The notes under the pieces were generated by a model. It did not search any database, was not told where the DNA came from, and saw only the letters and a list, made by a program, of their open reading frames with translations. The translations under genes and the position numbers were made by a program. Shown piece by piece: positions 46,173 through 55,429 of a stretch of 64,000 bases of DNA (the stretch's first letter is position 1; each line of letters begins with the position of its first letter). The stretch covers positions 124,001 through 188,000 of the forward strand of contig NZ_CP063141.1 of assembly GCF_014961315.1 (NCBI RefSeq). The letters run 5' to 3'. The DNA is from Thermoflavifilum sp. Its GTDB lineage: Bacteria; Bacteroidota; Bacteroidia; Chitinophagales; Chitinophagaceae.

Positions 46173-46592
46173 ATGGAAAGAAGACTATTTTTACAGCTGT
46201 TAGGTGTTACTGCTGCAGCTGCATGCGCTGGCTGCCTGGCCAGCTGTTCAAAATCAGGAAATAACTTATCCCCATCCGGAAACCCCAATCCATCTGCTGT
46301 ATCCATTGATTTAAACAGCCAGTTATTGCAAGTCGGAGACTATGTGGTAAGCAATGGTATTATTATCGCAAGGTTAGCGTCGGGCAATACACCGGCTGAT
46401 TTTACTGCATTATCGGCGTTTTGTACGCATCAGGGCACCATAATCAGCTATGTAGCCAGCGAAAATCTATTCTATTGCCCGGCGCATGGCAGTGAGTTCT
46501 CTACAAACGGAGCCGTATTGAGAGGGCCGGCGACGAGTCCATTAAAGCAATACACGGTACAGATTAACAACAACATCCTTACCGTGAGCTAA
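46173..46592 (+). CDS. Orphan Rieske [2Fe-2S] lipoprotein
   Basis: 139 residues. The N terminus MERRLFLQLLGVTAAAACAGC carries two arginines and a lipobox (ACAGC, Cys21), so it is probably exported and lipid-anchored; a second Cys at LASC is possible. The Rieske cluster motifs are FCTHQGT and YCPAHGSEF, with the following SPLKQYTVQ. It is too short to be a full Rieske subunit of a bc complex, and no cytochrome b is nearby. It may pass electrons to an unidentified extracytoplasmic oxygenase or other partner. Confidence 0.85.
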   Translation: MERRLFLQLLGVTAAAACAGCLASCSKSGNNLSPSGNPNPSAVSIDLNSQLLQVGDYVVSNGIIIARLASGNTPADFTALSAFCTHQGTIISYVASENLFYCPAHGSEFSTNGAVLRGPATSPLKQYTVQINNNILTVS

Positions 46593-46744
46593 CACATGAT
46601 ATATACAACTGGATATGCCGATACGTGTTAAGAAAGAAAATAAGTCATGCATGTTTATTTCATCAAACACATCTAACTAAGATTCAGTAAAGATCAGCAA
46701 CCTGCATAAACCATTCTTTTATCCGTAGTTTGTACGGAAAGGTT

Positions 46745-46752
46745 TACCTTTG
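46745..46752 (+). promoter_or_regulatory. Candidate -7 promoter element of the sulfatase gene
   Basis: TACCTTTG matches TAnnTTTG exactly, 21 bases upstream of the ATG at 46774. A TTTG at 46729-46732 is only 12 bases away, shorter than the normal spacing. Confidence 0.45.
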
Positions 46753-46773
46753 CGGGCATTATGCAACGACCCG

Positions 46774-48636
46774 ATGGGTAAGATCATCCGTTGGCTGATA
46801 AAACTATTTTTTTTCTGGCTGCTGGTATTTGCCTGTAATCGTATCTTATTTTTCCGGGTAAATCATATCCAGGTTGCACAGCTTTCTTTCAGAGAATTAC
46901 TGTTATCGTTTCGTTATGCGTTGCCGCTAGATATTTCCACGGCTTGCTATTCCATGGTTGTTCCGTTTCTTTTGATGCTTATTGCATATATGACAGGTAA
47001 ACGTATATGGGAGCAGGCTTCCCTTATCGTCATCCTTCTGATACTATTTGTGCATGGAAGCATTGCTTATGGTGAAGCTGCAGTATACACAGAATGGCAG
47101 TCGAAATTAAATTACGAGGCGCTTTCGCACTTCAGCCATCCTTCGGAAGTGTTTCACACCGCATCCTGGCAACTTACATTCCTGTTTTTTGGATGCACGA
47201 TTTTGCTTGATATCCTGTACGCATGGATTTACATACGCTATGTGCATATTCGTGCATTGCCATTTTCAACATCAAAGGCATATCGGACGGGTACAGGTTT
47301 ACTGGCCCTGCTGATCGTGGGATTTTTATTGTTGACAGGTATTCGCGGAGGGTGGAAGCGATTTCCAATCAGCGAAAGTATCAGCTATTTTTCCACACGC
47401 AGCATTTTAAATGATGCAGCTGTAAATCCTACCTGGAATTTGATTAGAAACCTGCTGAGCCATTACAGCCATGAAAGATATAATCCGTACACGTATTTTC
47501 CGGATGTAGAAGCCCATCGGATTGTAGATAGCTTATATAACTTTCCAAAAGATACCACAGCATTTGTATTAACCACTTCACGACCGAATATCGTATTGAT
47601 TATCCTGGAAAGCTTTACTGCTGATGGTGTGAATCCCGTGATTACACCGGTACTGGATAGTATGATTCACGAAGGTATTTATTTCGATAGCTTATATGCA
47701 AGTGGGCATGTATCGGATCAGGGCATACCCGCTATTCTGAGTGCATTCCCTGCTACGAGTGGCGTATCGGTATGCGATGACCCTCAAATGACCGTGCGTT
47801 TACCCGCCATAAATGAAGATTTGCAACGCATGGGATATCATACCGGTTTTCTTTATGGGGGCCAGCTTGATTTTGGAAATATACGGGCTTATGCATTCAA
47901 CAAACAGTTCGACCGGGTAGCCGATGGACACGATCTGCCGGCAAGCCTGCCCCGGGGCGCATTGGGCATTCCCGACGGTATTACCGCAAAGATTTTATTG
48001 CATCAACTCCAACAAACCGATACCCCGTTTTTTTATTGCTGGTACACCTTAAGTTCACATATTCCTTATGATATTCCCGCTCCCGACACGCTTCAGGTAT
48101 CGCCTTACCAGATCCCATTCATTAATTCCATGCACTACACGGATGCAGCTATCGGAGCTTTATTACATGAAGCCCGTCATCAACCCTGGTTTAAGCATAC
48201 CCTATGGGTACTGGTAGCCGATCACAGCCATGAATCACAATACCTGCGCGCGCTTGAAGAAAAGCTACGGCATCGTATTCCCTTCATTCTGGCTGGAGAT
48301 GTCATCAAACCACAATGGCGAGGAACCGTGGTGCACAAAATCAGTTCACAACTCGATGTAGCAGCTACCCTGCTGGCACAATTGCACATCCCCACGCAAA
48401 AACGTTATCCCTGGAGCAAAAATATATTGAACCCTTATGCACCTGCTTTTGCTGATTATAATTTCTTCACGGGAACCGGCTTTGTTACGCCTCAGGGTTA
48501 TGTGGCATTGCTAAACAACAATCCTCGTTACCGGTTAGCCGAAATCAGCGATAGCAGTCTGATCCCGGCTTATATCCGCATCTGCCATGCTTTTCAGCAA
48601 GTGGCTTATGATGATTTTTTAAAGCTTAAACCCTGA
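46774..48636 (+). CDS. Membrane-bound sulfatase-fold transferase (LTA-synthase-like)
   Basis: 620 residues. Five hydrophobic segments (about 8-200) anchor an extracytoplasmic alkaline-phosphatase/sulfatase domain (about 265-600). The first metal segment is PNIVLIILESFTADGVNPVITPVLDSM, and the closing metal residues are in VLVADHSHESQYL. In typical members the nucleophile in the following ASGxxTD segment is Thr; here it reads ASGHVSDQG, so Ser appears in that place. Gram-negative members transfer phosphoglycerol or phosphoethanolamine to glycolipids or glycans. The exact substrate is unknown. The ATG at 46774 is used; the upstream frame begins with TTG inside the promoter. Confidence 0.82.
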   Translation: MGKIIRWLIKLFFFWLLVFACNRILFFRVNHIQVAQLSFRELLLSFRYALPLDISTACYSMVVPFLLMLIAYMTGKRIWEQASLIVILLILFVHGSIAYGEAAVYTEWQSKLNYEALSHFSHPSEVFHTASWQLTFLFFGCTILLDILYAWIYIRYVHIRALPFSTSKAYRTGTGLLALLIVGFLLLTGIRGGWKRFPISESISYFSTRSILNDAAVNPTWNLIRNLLSHYSHERYNPYTYFPDVEAHRIVDSLYNFPKDTTAFVLTTSRPNIVLIILESFTADGVNPVITPVLDSMIHEGIYFDSLYASGHVSDQGIPAILSAFPATSGVSVCDDPQMTVRLPAINEDLQRMGYHTGFLYGGQLDFGNIRAYAFNKQFDRVADGHDLPASLPRGALGIPDGITAKILLHQLQQTDTPFFYCWYTLSSHIPYDIPAPDTLQVSPYQIPFINSMHYTDAAIGALLHEARHQPWFKHTLWVLVADHSHESQYLRALEEKLRHRIPFILAGDVIKPQWRGTVVHKISSQLDVAATLLAQLHIPTQKRYPWSKNILNPYAPAFADYNFFTGTGFVTPQGYVALLNNNPRYRLAEISDSSLIPAYIRICHAFQQVAYDDFLKLKP

Positions 48637-48688
48637 GGCGATAACAGGGATGAATAAAGCCGAATGAAAAGGCCCTGTCGGATAGATT

Positions 48689-49891
48689 TCAGGGATCTAC
48701 GCGTACGCCCTGTTGATAGGTGACGATGAATGCATCTTTAAACCCGATTTGATGAATGAAGTCGAGTTTTTGTTCTGCTGAATCACGTTGTAAAAAATTG
48801 CCTGTGAGATAGCGATATACCTTTTGCTGGTTGATGATGGTGTCTTCCACGTCCACAGGCATATCCAGGTGCTGGAAGATGCGGTCGTCGGGCCGATAAT
48901 AATGGCTACTCACCAGCAATTGAATACGATATAACGGTGCAGCCGTTGCATCTGCTGCAAAGGATTCCTGTACGGTATTTACCAGCGAGCGATATTTCCA
49001 TACCGCCTGCTTATATTTTTCGATGGCCCTGGCGATGCATTGTGCAATTTGCAGCTGACCAGCAGCAGAATTCAGGTATTTTTCTTCTTCCGGATTATTG
49101 ATAAAACCTGTTTCCACGAGTACAGCGGGCATAGCCGTACCGGCCAGCACAGCTAATCCCTTTTGCTTCACTCCCCGGCTGGGACGACCCACACGCTTGA
49201 ATTCCTGTTCTACACTATCGGCAAAAGCAATACTTTGCGACAGATAAGCTGATGAATGCAAGGCCAGCAGAATATAGGTTTCAGGCTTGCTGGGATCGAA
49301 TCCACCGTAATTTTGCTGATAATTTTTTTCATGTACGATATAAGCATTCTCACGCGCTTCTACATCATTGCTATCGGCTTCCATTTCACTTTCAATGGCC
49401 TGCGTTTTCTGTCCCATACGATGCAAGCCCAGCACATAAGTTTCCGTACCCGTTTCAGATGAGGAGCGAATCATCTTGTAAATGGGAACCCGGTAGCGTT
49501 TGCCATTGCGTTTAACATACCGATGCCCCACCAGCACCCGATGGTAGGGCATGGAATTGCAGTGAATAGAAATAAATAAATCTGCATGCACTTTATTCGC
49601 CAGGGCAGCACGTTCATATAAAGCAGGATAAGTATCCGATGTACGCGTGTAAACCACTTTCACATCGGGCTGGGTTTGTTCGAGCAGTTGACCGAGTTTC
49701 AACGTAATAGCCAGCGCAACGTTTTTTTCAAGGGAAAAACTTCCGCGAGCACCCACATCACTCCCGCCATGACCCGCATCGAGTACTACAATGAATTTAC
49801 GACCCGTATCCGCCTGGGCAAAACAAGCTTGAGGATACACCCCCATCCACAAGGCCGCCCATAAGAGCATTCCAGAAAGCATTTTTTTCAT
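48689..49891 (-). CDS. Exported N-acetylmuramoyl-L-alanine amidase with C-terminal SPOR-like domain
   Basis: Zinc amidase (Amidase_3) that removes stem peptides from peptidoglycan. A signal peptide (MLLWAALWMGVYPQACFAQA) precedes VVLDAGHGGSDVGARG with the first zinc His, then SIHCNSMPYHR and the catalytic Glu in VLVETGFINNPEEEKYL. The last 75 residues (YRIQLLVSSHYY onwards) look like a SPOR-type fold for septal peptidoglycan binding. The ATG at 49891 is used; ATG 49900 is equally possible, and the upstream frame is not credible. It is divergent from lptD. Confidence 0.85.
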   Translation of the reverse strand: MKKMLSGMLLWAALWMGVYPQACFAQADTGRKFIVVLDAGHGGSDVGARGSFSLEKNVALAITLKLGQLLEQTQPDVKVVYTRTSDTYPALYERAALANKVHADLFISIHCNSMPYHRVLVGHRYVKRNGKRYRVPIYKMIRSSSETGTETYVLGLHRMGQKTQAIESEMEADSNDVEARENAYIVHEKNYQQNYGGFDPSKPETYILLALHSSAYLSQSIAFADSVEQEFKRVGRPSRGVKQKGLAVLAGTAMPAVLVETGFINNPEEEKYLNSAAGQLQIAQCIARAIEKYKQAVWKYRSLVNTVQESFAADATAAPLYRIQLLVSSHYYRPDDRIFQHLDMPVDVEDTIINQQKVYRYLTGNFLQRDSAEQKLDFIHQIGFKDAFIVTYQQGVRVDP

Positions 49892-49971
49892 ACCCGTCAT
49901 GAACGAGACGTTAAAGTTTTTTAAAAAATAAACCAGCATGCTGGAATTCCACGAATAATGCTGGATATACC

Positions 49972-49979
49972 TAATTTTG
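49972..49979 (+). promoter_or_regulatory. Candidate -7 promoter element of lptD
   Basis: TAATTTTG matches TAnnTTTG exactly, six bases upstream of the lptD ATG at 49986. If used, the transcript is leaderless or nearly so. No -33 TTTG at normal spacing. Confidence 0.35.
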
Positions 49980-49985
49980 TCCACC

Positions 49986-52637
49986 ATGGCTTTACTCAGC
50001 AAAAATAACGCAAAATCCCTACTCATCGGGCTGTTGCTATGTTTGCTGAGTAGCCATTGGCTTGTTGCACAGCAAAAGGATAGCCTGCCTGCTTCTGCTA
50101 ACGCCAGCACGGACACGGTATTGCCCGCCATACGTCCCCTGCAAGTTACCCGCCTGTCTGATACCCTGAAATTCGATACTACATCATTTCACCTGTCGAG
50201 AGATGCGCTGGATGCGCCCGTGCAATACCAGGCGCATGATTCAATTGTGATGGATATGCAATCCCAGAAAATTTATCTATATGATCAGGCCAGAACGTCG
50301 TATAAAAATTATACATTGAAAGCCGACCGTATTCATCTCGACCAGCATACTTCTATCGTTACAGCCTATTACGTGCTCGACAGCCTGGGACGACCGCACG
50401 AACCTCCGGTATTTAAAGACGGAGAACAAACCTTTTTATCGGATACGATTAAATACGATTTCAAAACCAAAAAAGGCATTATCTTCAACACCACAACCCA
50501 ACAGGGTGAAGGTTTTTTGCATAGTCAGAAATCAAAAATTGTTGATAACAATACCGTTTTTGGTGCTAATGGCTGGTACACCACCTGCGATCTGGATACG
50601 CCGCATTTCGCCATACACATCGGCCAGGCTAAGGTAATCGCCAATAAGCTCATCGTAGCGCGAAATGCAGAGCTTGAATTTGAAGGCGTGCCCACGCCTC
50701 TGTATTTACCATTTTTTATTTTTCCGCTTTCCACCGGACAACGCACGGGATTATTGCCGCCGGCCTATACGGTAACCCAGCAAAAGGGTATCGGACTCAC
50801 GGGATTGGGCTATTATCTGGGGTTAGGACCTTATTTTGATATGACCATTCGCGGCGATGTTTATTCATACGGCAGCTGGGATATTACCATTAATCCCACT
50901 TATCGAAAACGATATCGATACAGTGGAAGCCTCAACCTGAGCATTGCCAATACCCGCTTTGGAGATCCCAAAACGCCGGATTTCCAGCACTCTAAAGATT
51001 TCCGCATCATGTGGTCGCACAGCATCGACCCCAAAGCGCATCCGGGTATCAATTTTTCAGCAAGTGTGAATGCTGGTACTTCAACCTATAACCTGTACAA
51101 CGTAACGGATCCGGAGATACGGTTAAACAACACGCTGAATTCATCTATAGCCTTTTCCAAAACCTGGCAGGGTTCGCCGTTTAACCTCACATTAAGCGCC
51201 AGCCATAGCCAGAACACATCTACCAGGCAGGTGAATATTGCCTTTCCGCAGCTCACGTTCACCATGAACACTATTTATCCTTTTCAATCCCGCAATTTTT
51301 CTGGCATTCCCAAATGGTATCAAAAACTGGGCATCGGGTACAACATGCAGGCTTCAAACAGCGTAAGTTTTATCGATACTGAATTTCTCAAACCCAGTTT
51401 TTTTAAAAAATTTCAAAGTGGAATCCAGCACAGCATTCCCATCAGCCTCTCGCTGCCGGCATTTAAGTATTTTACCTTTTCACCCAGCATAGGCCTGAGC
51501 CAGACGTTTTATACCCGAAAAATGTTTTTGCATTTCGATCCCAAACTAAATAAGCTCGATAGCACATATCAATATGGATTTTTCCCCACCACCCAGCTCA
51601 GCACCGGCGCGTCATTCAGCACGCGATTATACGGATTGGTACAATTTAAACACGGAAAAATAAAAGCTATTCGTCATGTACTCACGCCTACCATTGGTGT
51701 ATCGTATCAGCCTGATTTAGGCAGCAAATACTATTACCTGGTGCAGGTCGACACCAATGGATACAAGCAACAAGTTTCTGTTTTTGATGGCTCAATTTAC
51801 GGTCCTCCCGCCTACGGCAGGTTTGGTGGCTTAAATTTCGGAATTAACAATAACCTGGAGATGAAAGTGTTTTCCAGAAAAGACACCGTAAATCATGAAA
51901 AGAAAATTCAGCTTTTGAATACGTTCAACATCAACAGTGCATATAATTTTTATGCTGATTCGCTGAAATTGAGTCCCATCAGTCTTTCAGCAAGTACAAC
52001 CTTGTTTGATAAAATCAATCTATCTGCATCTGGTATAATTGATCCTTATGTACAGGATTCTACAGGAAGAGACATCAATCGATATGTGTGGCAAACGGGC
52101 AGATATTCACTGGGCAAGCTTCGCAGTGGGAGTATTGCACTGAGCACTTCTTTCCGTTCTCAGTCGAATGAAAAGAAAACCACCACACCATCGGGCCAGC
52201 AAAATACAACTCCGGAAGTAACCACCCTGCAGCAGGAGCAGGAGATGCTTGCCAGGCCGAGAAATTTTGCAGATATGGTTGATTTCAGTATACCCTGGAG
52301 CCTGAACTTAAGCTACAGCCTGAATTTTAATCGCACACGTACACCTGATTACAAGCGCGATACCACCATTTTCAATCAGTCGCTCATCTTCAGCGGCGAT
52401 TTCAATCTCACTCCTAAATGGAAGGTGAGCATCAGCAGCGGGTTTGATTTTCGACTCAGGCAGTTGACTTATACCACCATTAACCTTACACGCGACCTGC
52501 ACTGCTGGCGCATGAATATCAGCATCATTCCGTATGGGTTTTACAAGTCGTTCAGCATCACCATCAATCCTGTTGCAGGTGTGTTGCACGATTTGAAGTT
52601 TAACCGCACCCGACAGTTTTATGATTTATTTCAATGA
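49986..52637 (+). CDS. lptD: LPS-assembly protein LptD (Bacteroidota type)
   Basis: Outer-membrane beta-barrel that places lipopolysaccharide at the cell surface. 883 residues with a signal peptide (SLLIGLLLCLLSSHWLVAQ), an OstA/LptA-like N-terminal domain (about 90-290) with GEGFLHSQKSKIVDNNTVFGANGWYTTCD, and a C-terminal barrel rich in alternating hydrophobic strands ending in Phe-Gln. The barrel signature LPFFIFPLSTGQRTGLLPP is conserved in this group. The ATG at 49986 is used; the upstream TTG lies on the promoter element. Its last seven bases overlap the end of the acyltransferase gene on the other strand. Confidence 0.86.
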   Translation: MALLSKNNAKSLLIGLLLCLLSSHWLVAQQKDSLPASANASTDTVLPAIRPLQVTRLSDTLKFDTTSFHLSRDALDAPVQYQAHDSIVMDMQSQKIYLYDQARTSYKNYTLKADRIHLDQHTSIVTAYYVLDSLGRPHEPPVFKDGEQTFLSDTIKYDFKTKKGIIFNTTTQQGEGFLHSQKSKIVDNNTVFGANGWYTTCDLDTPHFAIHIGQAKVIANKLIVARNAELEFEGVPTPLYLPFFIFPLSTGQRTGLLPPAYTVTQQKGIGLTGLGYYLGLGPYFDMTIRGDVYSYGSWDITINPTYRKRYRYSGSLNLSIANTRFGDPKTPDFQHSKDFRIMWSHSIDPKAHPGINFSASVNAGTSTYNLYNVTDPEIRLNNTLNSSIAFSKTWQGSPFNLTLSASHSQNTSTRQVNIAFPQLTFTMNTIYPFQSRNFSGIPKWYQKLGIGYNMQASNSVSFIDTEFLKPSFFKKFQSGIQHSIPISLSLPAFKYFTFSPSIGLSQTFYTRKMFLHFDPKLNKLDSTYQYGFFPTTQLSTGASFSTRLYGLVQFKHGKIKAIRHVLTPTIGVSYQPDLGSKYYYLVQVDTNGYKQQVSVFDGSIYGPPAYGRFGGLNFGINNNLEMKVFSRKDTVNHEKKIQLLNTFNINSAYNFYADSLKLSPISLSASTTLFDKINLSASGIIDPYVQDSTGRDINRYVWQTGRYSLGKLRSGSIALSTSFRSQSNEKKTTTPSGQQNTTPEVTTLQQEQEMLARPRNFADMVDFSIPWSLNLSYSLNFNRTRTPDYKRDTTIFNQSLIFSGDFNLTPKWKVSISSGFDFRLRQLTYTTINLTRDLHCWRMNISIIPYGFYKSFSITINPVAGVLHDLKFNRTRQFYDLFQ

Positions 52638-53407
52638 CGCTGCTGAAGGTATTGCACATAGTATTGCTGCATGAGGGAAAACACCTGTTGCTTGAGCTGC
52701 TCAACCTGATGGCGATTGTAGCCCTGTACGGGCACCGGTGGCAGAAAATGCAGTTCAATCCGATGCGGACGAAAATAAAATCCGGCGTCAGGCGGAAGGA
52801 TTTTTTCCGTGTGAAACAACACGGCGGGTACAATAGGGCATTGCATGTCAATGGCCAGCGCAAAGGCACCATCCTGAAATGCGCGCAAAGGTTCAGTCGT
52901 GGTATTGCGTGTTCCTTCAGGATAAATAATCATGTGCATCCCCTGTCGCAACACTTCTTTCATGGCTTCATAACTCTGCGCACGACTGGCGGGATTTTTC
53001 CGATCCACGAGTACAGAACCCGCACGGTAAATCAAACCGAAAATAGGTATTGAAGCAAATTCTTTTTTAGCCAGTGTTTTGTTTACGCCCGGCACAAAAG
53101 GCGTCATCACCAGGATATCCATAAACGACCGATGATTGGCCACCACCACAAAGGGGCCACGCCCCTTCAACCTTTCTTTGCCGCGAATCCGAAATGGGCA
53201 GCCCGCCAGCGGCAGAAACACATGCATCCAGACGCGATAGCCTTTCAGCACCATGGCCGTTCTACGCGGTTCACGAAAAAACCAATGGCAAAAAGCCACA
53301 TACAGCGCAGTGAGTAACATGGTGATAACAAATAACAAGGCCACATATCCTGCACACAAGCCAAACAGGATGCGCTGCCACAGCGGAATTGCACGAGGTA
53401 TCCCCAT
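52631..53407 (-). CDS. 1-Acyl-sn-glycerol-3-phosphate acyltransferase
   Basis: 258-residue PlsC-type membrane acyltransferase of phospholipid synthesis. An N-terminal membrane segment (about 12-36) precedes ANHRSFMDILV (the HX4D catalytic motif), LAKKEFASIPIFG, and YPEGTRNTT, where phosphate of the acceptor is held. It is 20 bases downstream of ung on the same strand and convergent with lptD. Confidence 0.91.
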   Translation of the reverse strand: MGIPRAIPLWQRILFGLCAGYVALLFVITMLLTALYVAFCHWFFREPRRTAMVLKGYRVWMHVFLPLAGCPFRIRGKERLKGRGPFVVVANHRSFMDILVMTPFVPGVNKTLAKKEFASIPIFGLIYRAGSVLVDRKNPASRAQSYEAMKEVLRQGMHMIIYPEGTRNTTTEPLRAFQDGAFALAIDMQCPIVPAVLFHTEKILPPDAGFYFRPHRIELHFLPPVPVQGYNRHQVEQLKQQVFSLMQQYYVQYLQQRH

Positions 53408-53427
53408 CGTTCTTCAATTTTATTCGA

Positions 53428-54102
53428 TTAAGGTAATCGCCAGTCGATAGGCGATTGCTTTTGTTGCATCAATATTGCATTGGTCCTGGAAAAATGTCGA
53501 CAACCGAAAAACCCGCGTTCGGCCGAATAAGGCGAAGGATGCGCAGCCTTCAATACATGATGGCGACGGGTGTCAATTAATGCTTCTTTGCTTTGTGCAA
53601 AACGCCCCCAGAGCAGAAACACCACTCCCGTTTTTTGTTCGGATATCCTGCGAATAACGGCATCGGTAAAGCGTTCCCAGCCAATTTTGCTATGCGAGGC
53701 GGGCTCCCCCGCACGTACGGTGAGGATAGCATTCAGCAACAACACACCCTGCCTGGCCCATGGGGTGAGATCGCCACTTCGCGGCATAGGCACGCCAACA
53801 TCATCATGAAGCTCCTGAAAAATATTCACCAGCGAAGGCGGAAAAGCTACGCCATCCGGTACTGAAAAGCATAAACCATGTGCCTGTCCGGGTCCATGAT
53901 ATGGATCCTGACCGAGCAATACCACCTTCACACAATCGAAAGGGGTTTGCGCAAACGCATTGAAGATAAGTCGGCCCGGGGGATAAATGGTCTTACCCAT
54001 CTGCTTTTCTGTTTTCAGATGGCTTACAATCTGTGCAAAATAAGGCTGTTGAAACTCGTCATCCAGCAAAGCTTTCCAGCTGGGTTCTATTTTCACATCC
54101 AT
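53428..54102 (-). CDS. ung: Uracil-DNA glycosylase
   Basis: Removes uracil from DNA (family 1). The water-activating loop is [22 protein letters not shown] with the catalytic Asp. The proline-rich loop, [10 protein letters not shown] and the DNA-binding [21 protein letters not shown] with the catalytic His complete the set. 224 residues is normal. It is probably in one transcript with the acyltransferase gene. Confidence 0.97.
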   Translation of the reverse strand: MDVKIEPSWKALLDDEFQQPYFAQIVSHLKTEKQMGKTIYPPGRLIFNAFAQTPFDCVKVVLLGQDPYHGPGQAHGLCFSVPDGVAFPPSLVNIFQELHDDVGVPMPRSGDLTPWARQGVLLLNAILTVRAGEPASHSKIGWERFTDAVIRRISEQKTGVVFLLWGRFAQSKEALIDTRRHHVLKAAHPSPYSAERGFFGCRHFSRTNAILMQQKQSPIDWRLP

Positions 54103-54228
54103 GGGCTAAAGATAATTTACCGTTTGCAATGGTCAATCGAGAATTTGATAAATCGTACATCAAATTTCGTTTTCTGAATCAAACGATGTAACACCAGCAC
54201 GGGCTTCTCTGCAGTCAGGATTTTTCTG

Positions 54229-54236
54229 TATGTTTG
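54229..54236 (+). promoter_or_regulatory. Candidate -7 promoter element of the MCE gene
   Basis: TATGTTTG matches TAnnTTTG exactly, 22 bases upstream of the GTG start at 54259. No -33 TTTG at normal spacing. Confidence 0.45.
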
Positions 54237-54258
54237 TTCAATAAATAATCCACTTTCT

Positions 54259-55245
54259 GTGAAAGTATCCAACGAAACCAAGATTGGTGCCTTAACCGTA
54301 GTAAGCGTTACCCTGCTGATCATTGGCTTTAATGTGTTGAAGGGGAATAACCTGTTTGGCTCGGGAAGAAACCTATATGTGAAATACCACGATGTACAGG
54401 GGCTGAATGTATCCAGTCCGGTTGTCATCAACGGTCTGCTGGTAGGGCGCGTTACAGCCATGCAGCTTTCGCCCCGTGAACCTGATGTGGTAATCGTAAA
54501 ACTGAATCTGAATAAAAATGTGCGCATCCCGGTCAACTCCACGGCCAGCATCTACAGCCCCGATCTGCTCAGCCCGAAAAGCATTAGAATAGATCTGGGC
54601 GATGCCCCGCAATGGGTCAAAAATGGCGACACCCTGCAAAGTGCTCCTCCCAGTTCATTAACTGGCGAATTAACCCGCCAGTTGTCGCCCCTTTCCTTTC
54701 AGCTGCAACATACACTGGCCGAAGTAGATACCGTACTGCTCGACGTACACGCCTTGCTGTCGCCCACTACCCGGCAGAATTTACAGCTTTCCATCGCCTC
54801 GTTTAAAAATACCCTTGCCCATCTTGAAGAAGCCAGCACGCAAACCCGCCAGATCATGCAACAGCTCAACCAGTTTGTAGCCGGCCTGACTTCCCAGAAA
54901 GATACCCTGCACGCCATCCTCGCCAATACCCAACGATTCACCGATCAACTGGCGGCTATTCGCTGGCAACAACTTACCGAAGAGCTCAATCATTCATTGC
55001 ATGATCTGCAACAAATTCTCGATAAAATCAATCGCGGACAGGGATCCCTTGGTGCATTGCTCAATAATCCGCAACTCTATCAAAACCTTCAACAATCAAC
55101 CGCAAATCTGAATCGTTTGCTGGAAGATATGCGATTGAATCCACAACGCTACGTGCATTTCTCCATATTTGGCAGCCGGCAAAAAGTTCAACCGCTTACA
55201 CCCGATACCGTTTACCTCGTGCCGGCTCCATCAACTCGTCCTTGA
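54259..55245 (+). CDS. MlaD-family (MCE-domain) lipid-transport protein
   Basis: 328-residue periplasmic lipid-binding protein held by an N-terminal membrane segment (IGALTVVSVTLLIIGFNVLKG, about 8-28). The MCE domain (about 33-120) has KYHDVQGLNVSSPVVINGLLVGRV and IRVPVNSTASIYSPDLLSPKSIRI in its usual order. A long coiled-coil tail follows (about 130-300). The start is GTG at 54259, in the position where relatives begin with MKISNETK. In other bacteria MlaD works with an ABC pair MlaE/MlaF, which are not beside it here. Confidence 0.87.
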   Translation: MKVSNETKIGALTVVSVTLLIIGFNVLKGNNLFGSGRNLYVKYHDVQGLNVSSPVVINGLLVGRVTAMQLSPREPDVVIVKLNLNKNVRIPVNSTASIYSPDLLSPKSIRIDLGDAPQWVKNGDTLQSAPPSSLTGELTRQLSPLSFQLQHTLAEVDTVLLDVHALLSPTTRQNLQLSIASFKNTLAHLEEASTQTRQIMQQLNQFVAGLTSQKDTLHAILANTQRFTDQLAAIRWQQLTEELNHSLHDLQQILDKINRGQGSLGALLNNPQLYQNLQQSTANLNRLLEDMRLNPQRYVHFSIFGSRQKVQPLTPDTVYLVPAPSTRP

Positions 55246-55429
55246 TTTTTTAACGAGCTCCGTAATGCATGGCTTTTTATTTATGTCGGATGAGTAAATG
55301 CAAAGAATTGGGAACATCGCTTATTTACCATGGTTCGTTTTACCCGGTTTTATGGATGTTTGAAAATATACGAAACCAAAAATCTGAAACATCGCCTATC
55401 CAACGGTAAATTCATTTAACTTGCCCTCA

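Noticed and set aside
48643..48680. Bidirectional terminator between the sulfatase and amidase genes
   Set aside because: ACAGGG / CCCTGT is a short stem with a loop of over 20 bases and no T-run.
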